From Candidatus Aminicenantota bacterium (GTDB lineage: Bacteria; Acidobacteriota; Aminicenantia; UBA2199): a DNA stretch of 19,473 nucleotides. The stretch covers positions 1 to 19,473 of the forward strand of contig JAPKZM010000223.1 of the NCBI GenBank assembly GCA_026393775.1, given 5' to 3'. The translations under genes were made by a program, and so were the position numbers. Under the pieces are notes generated by a model. It did no database searches. It was not told where the DNA came from and saw only the letters and a list, made by a program, of their open reading frames with translations. Positions 14,719 through 19,473 of the stretch are shown one piece after another (within the stretch, counting starts at the first letter, position 1; every line of letters starts with the position of its first letter).

Positions 14719-15915
14719 TTATTGATTATGTTTGAGATCCAGGGCGATTTTTCCATAAATTCCGTCGTAGCCCGGGATGCGGCTGACGCGGTTTTCGCGC
14801 ATGGCCTGGATGGCCGCGGCCAGAGGTTCATCATTTTTGGAAATTTCCTCGATCGTGGCCTGCTGCAACAGGTGAAATTCGGAACCGAAATGTTCGATCA
14901 GCGAACGGAAGTAGCGTTCCACTTTTTGGGCGGTTTCTCCGCATTTCAGCATTTGGGCCAGGATCTGTTTCAGGGGAATCTGGTAGACGAAAGGAACGCG
15001 GGTTTTCCCTTCCCGATCGGAAAGCTCGTGCACGCGGTGCAGTACTCCCAGGGTCAACGGCTTGCCGCACACCGGGCATAAGCAATTTGTTTTCTCGGCT
15101 GCGGCCGGAGACAGGGAAACCGCGCACTTGCGGTGGCCATCGTAATGGTATTTGCCCCCTTCCGGGAAAAATTCGATGGTCCTGCTGATCCTGCCGCTGC
15201 GGATGGCCTGGACGATGCCGGCATAGCTCAGGTCGCATTCCAGCTCGTTGGCTTCGCGGCCGAGGTTTCCGGCCGAGTGGGCGTCGGAATTGGAAAGGAA
15301 TGTCAGCCGCCGCAGCGATGATACCGAGGCCAGCATGGGCGGATCGGCCGATAAACCTGTTTCCACGGCGTGAATATGGGGAGAATAGTCCTCAAAGCAT
15401 TCTTCCAAACTGTCGAAGCCGGATCGGGATCCCAGCAGCGAGAACCAGGGTGTCCATATGTGGGCCGGGATGACCAGGGCCTGTTCATCTATGTCCAGGA
15501 TTTGTGCGCTCAGGTCACGGGCCGAAATACCTAAAATTGGCCGGCCGTCAGATTTCAAGTTGAAACGCCGCCCCAGGCTGGAATTGATCCTCTCCACCGC
15601 GGCAAGCGAGGAAGCCAGGATGAGCAGGTGGATTTTCCGCACCCGGTCTTTTTTTTTGTAAATCAGGGACAGTTCCGAACTCAGCATGAAAAGGACTCCG
15701 CGGCTGGCGGTCTTCAGCGCGAATAGCCCCTGGGCGCTTTCCCTGAGCTCGTTTTTAAGGCAGGCGAACCAGAGCGGATGGGTAAAATCGCCGCAGCCCA
15801 AAACCGTGATCCCCTTGATCTCGGCCCAGGATGCCAATTGGCTCAGATCTAGTGTTTTTGAAGTGCCGCGTGAATAGCGCGAATGGACATGGAAATCAGC
15901 GTAAAAACCCTTCAA
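14719..15915 (-). CDS. Endonuclease Q-like PHP-domain nuclease
   Basis: A 398-residue protein of the endonuclease Q family, a PHP-fold metal nuclease that in archaea nicks DNA 5' of deaminated bases or abasic sites. Metal ligands of the PHP domain are visible: D7, H9 and H11 (ADFHVHSRYSR), D43 and H46 (GDFTHP), E81, H96, H152 (PAHIWTPWF), and D211 and H213 (SNSDAHS). A zinc-binding segment follows (C264, then C280-P-V-C283-G), then the family pieces LTLGVLHRVHELSDR (287-301) and PGYDGIYG (381-388). The start is a TTG overlapping the TGA of the preceding hydrolase gene (TTGA). A TGA closes the frame 9 codons upstream and no other usable start precedes D7, so expression probably relies on translational coupling. 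The family call is strong; activity on deaminated DNA is inferred. Confidence 0.88.
   Translation of the reverse strand: MKGFYADFHVHSRYSRGTSKTLDLSQLASWAEIKGITVLGCGDFTHPLWFACLKNELRESAQGLFALKTASRGVLFMLSSELSLIYKKKDRVRKIHLLILASSLAAVERINSSLGRRFNLKSDGRPILGISARDLSAQILDIDEQALVIPAHIWTPWFSLLGSRSGFDSLEECFEDYSPHIHAVETGLSADPPMLASVSSLRRLTFLSNSDAHSAGNLGREANELECDLSYAGIVQAIRSGRISRTIEFFPEGGKYHYDGHRKCAVSLSPAAAEKTNCLCPVCGKPLTLGVLHRVHELSDREGKTRVPFVYQIPLKQILAQMLKCGETAQKVERYFRSLIEHFGSEFHLLQQATIEEISKNDEPLAAAIQAMRENRVSRIPGYDGIYGKIALDLKHNQ
14753..14822. repeat. Direct repeat, right copy (70 nt)
   Basis: Right member of the repeat pair with 13309-13378. It is the C-terminal coding region of the intact endonuclease Q-like gene. 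The repeat-to-repeat distance is 1444 nt, and the unit carries the glycosyltransferase gene. Confidence 0.85.
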
Positions 15916-17366
15916 GGGAGTTTTTTCAGCGTCGAAATGTCATCTTTGAGATAAAACTCCAGCAACTCGCATAGCGGCATCTGCCCGATGACGTCCAAGT
16001 TCTTTTCCAGCAATACGGCCAGGGGGCCGATCGGCGTTTCCGCGTATTCATTCCTCAAAATAGCGACCAGGGCAGCGGCTTTGCGAAACAACGGTTCCGG
16101 CAATGGCTTGTTCAAATCGATCCCTTGGTTAGCGCTGACGATTTTTGAGGTTTGCTCCAGTATCTCCCTTCCCAAGTTCGCGATGCGCGAATCAGCCAGG
16201 GCGATTTTTGAAAATTCCTCGTTCAACTCATAATAGATTTGCACGGCATTTTGGGCACTGCCCGAAAATCCTTTCAGATCATCGCGCGCAGCGCGCAACT
16301 TTTTCAGGGACTGTGCCTTGTCCGCAGTGGATGCGATGGCTTGCTCGGCGTAGCATTTTTTGTTCGTTTGGGCGTCGTCGCTGTTGCCTGGATCGGGGAT
16401 AAGCCCGGCGATATAGTCCCGGTACGTGTTGTAGGCCGGCTTTGCCTCGCCGTTGCTGCGCAGGATTCCAAAAGGCATGGTTGAATTGGGATCGTCGATG
16501 ATCTCGTAGAAGAATATTTTCTGTGGATAATCCTTGCGGGCCCTGGTCAGCAGCATGTCCTGGTAACGAAGCGACTGCATGGGTTCGGAAAATTTGCTTG
16601 TATTCCAGCCCGTTTCGGTGATCCAGAACGGCTTGCCGCCCTGACCGGATTCCTCGATGATCTGTTTCACTGCCGGGATTAGGTTGTCGCCCTGCTCCAG
16701 CAGTTCGTACATGACGTACACTCCCAGGTCTTCGTAGATATGATGGGAAATGATGTCGAAATACCCTCCGGCGTTATCCAGAATGTATTTTAGCCAGAAA
16801 TACCATTCCATCCCGGATTCGGTCTTGTGGCTCAATTCGGGGCCGACGATGAATGCCGCCGGGTCAACGGCGCGGATGGTCTGGACGGCCGGAAGCAATA
16901 CCTGCTGGACGAATGTATCTTTGCCCAGAGCAAAAAAATTCCTCAGGTTGGGCTCGTTCCAGATGCCCCAGTACTTGATCTTGGCTTTATAGCGGCTGAT
17001 GACAATGCCGACGAAGTTCTTCCACTCATTGATGTTGGCGGCCGGATAATTGATGCCGGCATTTCCGTTGGCCCAGCCCGGGGTGTAAGCAATCGTGGCG
17101 TAAACGGACAGGCTGTTTGCCTCGGCGTATGCCGCCACCCGGTCTGTTTCGCTGAAATTGTAATTGCCTTTGGCGCTTTCGATCAAGGGCCAACTGACGT
17201 CGATGCGCATCCAGGCGATTCCCGCCGCCTTGACCTTGGCCAGGACCTCGTTTTTGGCCGTGTGGACATTGATGCCGTAAGATAGAGGGGAGATGGTGAT
17301 GGCCGTCAGCTGGATCGCTGCCAGTCCGATCAGGCTCGCGTATAGCTGCAACTTTTTCATGTTCAT
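15912..17366 (-). CDS. Secreted clan GH-A glycoside hydrolase-like protein
   Basis: A 484-residue protein with an N-terminal signal sequence (about 1-30, hydrophobic core 8-24) and a TIM-barrel resembling clan GH-A retaining glycosidases (GH39/GH5-like). The likely acid/base is E138 in WGIWNEPN (133-140) and the likely nucleophile E251 in FWITETGWN (247-255); MRIDVSWP (53-60) and ISHHIYE (206-212) are other barrel-strand motifs. The barrel ends near residue 325. A further 155 residues look helical (coiled-coil-like) and match nothing I recognise. Two ATGs compete (M1 and M3); M3 (17360) is favoured if the mRNA is leaderless, as the promoter predicts. The next gene's TTG start overlaps this stop. 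The substrate is unknown; it would act in the periplasm or outside the cell. Confidence 0.78.
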   Translation of the reverse strand: MNMKKLQLYASLIGLAAIQLTAITISPLSYGINVHTAKNEVLAKVKAAGIAWMRIDVSWPLIESAKGNYNFSETDRVAAYAEANSLSVYATIAYTPGWANGNAGINYPAANINEWKNFVGIVISRYKAKIKYWGIWNEPNLRNFFALGKDTFVQQVLLPAVQTIRAVDPAAFIVGPELSHKTESGMEWYFWLKYILDNAGGYFDIISHHIYEDLGVYVMYELLEQGDNLIPAVKQIIEESGQGGKPFWITETGWNTSKFSEPMQSLRYQDMLLTRARKDYPQKIFFYEIIDDPNSTMPFGILRSNGEAKPAYNTYRDYIAGLIPDPGNSDDAQTNKKCYAEQAIASTADKAQSLKKLRAARDDLKGFSGSAQNAVQIYYELNEEFSKIALADSRIANLGREILEQTSKIVSANQGIDLNKPLPEPLFRKAAALVAILRNEYAETPIGPLAVLLEKNLDVIGQMPLCELLEFYLKDDISTLKKLP

Positions 17367-17394
17367 ATTATAAGATAATTCATGAAGAATGCAA
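17367..17394 (-). promoter_or_regulatory. Promoter of the hydrolase gene, apparently leaderless
   Basis: Minus strand: TTGCAT (17394-17389), 16-nt spacer, a perfect TATAAT (17372-17367), then ATGAAC and the ATG at 17360. The start is expected at the A of that second ATG. No Shine-Dalgarno is present upstream. The -10 to ATG gap (6 nt) is identical to that of the glycosyltransferase gene. Confidence 0.5.
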
Positions 17395-17429
17395 CTGCCT
17401 TGCGGCCCGCTCGGTCCCTAGGTGGGCCC

Positions 17430-18884
17430 CTATTTTGAAATTTCTCCGACGCGCACGGGCATGGCGCCGGCGCCTTTTTTTTCGTAAAGGTGCAGGCCGC
17501 CGGAGTTGAACAGGCAATGGTATTCATCCTTGCGCTGCAGGCCGTCATCCAATTCCTGCAGCTGGGCCGGCGACAAGGGCCAGGGATTCAATTGCCGGTG
17601 GAGCAGGATGTAGTCAGCTTGCCCGGTCTCGGGGAGCATGGACATTGCCTTGCGCTTGGGCAGGTGCGGAATCAGTGCCGATTGCGCCGCAAGCGATGCC
17701 TTCTCGGGGATGAGAATGAGGCAGCGCTGAACAACCGGGTATTCTCGGATCATTCGGTATTTCCCGGGCGTGAACAGGTTCCATTTGAAATTGCCCAGGT
17801 TGAGCAGCAGGAGGGTCAGGACCAGCCATTGCCAAGATGAGCGAAGCATCCGCTGATTTTTGTCCGCCTGTTTTCGCAAGCGCGCCAAGGCCAGCAGCAG
17901 GGCCAGGAACAGAAAAGGGATCAGCGCCGAGCCGTAATGAAGGCCGAAGGCGGCCATGGTCGGGATGCGGCTGAGCCAGCCTACCACCAGGGGCGGGATG
18001 ATCAGTAGCGCGGCGGATGAAGCAAGGGGGATGAAGAGCAGGGGCAGGAAATAATTCGCCAGATGACCGAGGTTGGCCAGGGGATGCAAATCCTTGAGCA
18101 CGCGCAGGGGCTGGGACGCGGCTTGCTTGCAAATTTCCGATGGCGTCCGTCCGTAATCCTGCCATTTGTTGATAAACTCATAGGATCGTCCAGTTTGCGC
18201 CTGAGCTTGGAAAAACGGAATGAACACGGTCATGGTCAGCAGAATGTACAGGGCGCTCAGCTGCATGGCCCGGGACGCGTTTTTTTTCCACTCCTTCCTT
18301 CGCCCCAGCCACCAGCAGTAAAAAAAAGTATAAACGGCGAAATCTTCCTTAAGCCACAAGGCCAGGATGATAAATAATAAAAACGGGAATCTCCTGTTGC
18401 GGACGGCTAAAAAATAATAACTGGCGAATATGAACAGTGGGAAAAACATTTCGGGATGAAAATCATACATCAAGCCGTTGAGCAGAGGACGGTAAAGCAA
18501 ATATATCAATGGCGGCGCCAAGGCCATCTGGGCGTCGCCGAATTCATGCTTGGCGATCAGGTACAGCGGTACGGCGGCCGCGCCGACGGCAAGAACTTGA
18601 ATATACAACAGGAAGAGCGGGCCTGTGAAAACCAGGTACAGGGGGGCCAGCAAAAAAAGGATCGGAGTGAAATGAATGGCCAGGTGGCTGCCCCAGCCGA
18701 AGCCATGGAACGGTTCGGCCATGATGTCCCCTTTCATGGTGCTGGACATGGCGTAGTCGTAGATGGAAAGATCCCAGGCGTTAGTGGCGAAGGAAAAGTG
18801 CTGAGCCGTGCGCAGCAGGGAAAAAAGCAGCGTCCAGGCCAGCAGGAAGTTGCAGAAAAAAAGGTTTTGCCGGTAAAATGCCAT
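17430..18884 (-). CDS. DUF2079 polytopic membrane protein
   Basis: A 484-residue multi-pass membrane protein of the DUF2079 family, which is distantly related to GT-C membrane glycosyltransferases and of unproven function. Family marks are WDLSIYDYAMSST (37-49), SHLAIHFTPILFLLAPLY (66-83), DFHPEMFFPL (141-150), WLKEDFAVYTF (177-187) and FGLHYGSALIPFLF (313-326). About ten helices precede a soluble C-terminal region (about 375-484). The open frame extends to 19013, but that would overlap the TauE-type gene by 91 nt; the ATG at 18884 gives a 38-nt gap and begins directly at the first hydrophobic segment, so I prefer it. The ribosome site is weak. It is probably in one transcript with the upstream permease. 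Confidence 0.85.
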   Translation of the reverse strand: MAFYRQNLFFCNFLLAWTLLFSLLRTAQHFSFATNAWDLSIYDYAMSSTMKGDIMAEPFHGFGWGSHLAIHFTPILFLLAPLYLVFTGPLFLLYIQVLAVGAAAVPLYLIAKHEFGDAQMALAPPLIYLLYRPLLNGLMYDFHPEMFFPLFIFASYYFLAVRNRRFPFLLFIILALWLKEDFAVYTFFYCWWLGRRKEWKKNASRAMQLSALYILLTMTVFIPFFQAQAQTGRSYEFINKWQDYGRTPSEICKQAASQPLRVLKDLHPLANLGHLANYFLPLLFIPLASSAALLIIPPLVVGWLSRIPTMAAFGLHYGSALIPFLFLALLLALARLRKQADKNQRMLRSSWQWLVLTLLLLNLGNFKWNLFTPGKYRMIREYPVVQRCLILIPEKASLAAQSALIPHLPKRKAMSMLPETGQADYILLHRQLNPWPLSPAQLQELDDGLQRKDEYHCLFNSGGLHLYEKKGAGAMPVRVGEISK

Positions 18885-18922
18885 GATTTTTGTCCGGCCG
18901 GCGTTGAAATTCCTTTTGATCG

Positions 18923-19473
18923 TCAGGCTCCCATCAGCGCGCTTGTTTCCTTTTGCCTGGAGGAAATGAGCATCCAGACGGCTGTGTAAAACACGATAGC
19001 ACAGACTCCCCACTTGAGCAAGGTTAATGGCAGGGATTTCACGATAAAGGCGGCCAGGAACACACCCAGGATGCCGGCGACGCTGAGCGCGAGCGCCGCT
19101 TTTCGATCATAGGCGTTTTCCTTGACGAAGCGGACGCTGCCGGCGGCCATAAGCATGGCCGTAGCCGTCATCATGATTGGAAATGCAGTCAACGGGTGCA
19201 TCCCGAGGGCGTAAACCATAGCCATGCATGGGGCGTAAAAGCCAACCCCGATGGTCTGCAGAGCGCCGAACACGAAACTCATGACCAAGGCTAGCGCGAG
19301 CTTCCAGCCCGTCAGGCCGATCGCCTCGCCGCCCAGAGGCAAGAGCGCGAGCAGTCCGGCCAGGATGATCAGGGCTACCGCTGCGAGGCCCATCCCCATG
19401 CCGAACTGGATCTTGGGGCGCGACATTTTGGTTACCACACCGGCGCCCAGGACGGCCCCGATCGGCGCGGCGG
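18923..19473 (-). CDS. TauE/SafE (TSUP) family membrane transporter, C-terminal part
   Basis: Partial at the window edge: the frame is open to base 19473, and the GTG at 19438 is internal (AAPIGAVLGAGVVTK runs through it). The visible 183 residues contain about five hydrophobic helices, with the pattern typical of the second half of TSUP anion permeases (GVGFYAPCMAMVYALGMHP, TAFPIMMTATAMLMAAGSV, ALSVAGILGVFLAAFIVKSL). The family exports or imports sulfite, thiosulfate, sulfoacetate and similar small anions; the substrate here cannot be assigned. It is followed after 38 nt by the DUF2079 gene. Confidence 0.82.
   Translation of the reverse strand, partial: AAPIGAVLGAGVVTKMSRPKIQFGMGMGLAAVALIILAGLLALLPLGGEAIGLTGWKLALALVMSFVFGALQTIGVGFYAPCMAMVYALGMHPLTAFPIMMTATAMLMAAGSVRFVKENAYDRKAALALSVAGILGVFLAAFIVKSLPLTLLKWGVCAIVFYTAVWMLISSRQKETSALMGA

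Noticed and set aside
18885..19013. N-terminal 43-residue extension of the DUF2079 frame
   Set aside because: It overlaps the TauE-type gene by 91 nt and precedes the family's first helix; the ATG at 18884 is a better start.

Overview
The window is 19.5 kb of chromosome from a Gram-negative (diderm) bacterium. This is supported by an OmpP1/FadL-type outer-membrane beta-barrel, a sigma-54 activator, ribosomal protein L19 and signal-peptide proteins. The mix (long TPR proteins, a TPR-sigma54 fusion regulator, a SWIB-domain protein, an endonuclease Q-like protein) suggests an uncultivated lineage near Acidobacteriota/Aminicenantes, but that placement is inference only. No tRNA, rRNA, CRISPR array, insertion sequence or integrase is visible.

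Layout. Bases 2-1201 (+) hold the C-terminal half of a ClpA-like AAA+ unfoldase, convergent with a small PilZ protein (1225-1515, -). From 7503 down to 1579 on the minus strand lies an overlapping three-gene unit. It contains a 1395-residue sigma-54 activator with an apparently dead kinase/ATPase-like front end and TPRs, followed by DppB- and DppC-type ABC permeases; no binding protein or ATPase lies alongside. Next on the minus strand come a SWIB/MDM2-domain protein, a 946-residue TPR protein, rplS with a Lys/Ala-rich N-terminal extension, and a GC-rich FadL-type porin followed by a strong hairpin terminator.

Bases 13281-14822 are the most unusual part. An AT-rich GT87-type membrane glycosyltransferase gene (+) sits between two copies, in the same orientation, of the 3' end of an endonuclease Q-like gene: one intact at 14753-14822, one an orphan fragment at 13309-13378, matching at 65 of 70 bases by my alignment. 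The layout resembles an insertion that duplicated a gene's 3' end, or the remains of a tandem gene duplication.

From 19473 down to 14719 (-) lies a probable gene cluster: TauE/SafE-type permease (cut by the window edge), DUF2079 membrane protein, secreted clan-A glycoside hydrolase-like protein, and endonuclease Q-like PHP protein with a TTG start overlapping the hydrolase stop. The glycosyltransferase and hydrolase genes both lack a Shine-Dalgarno sequence and have a -10 element ending exactly 6 nt before an ATG, which suggests leaderless mRNAs. Several other genes here have clear Shine-Dalgarno sites.
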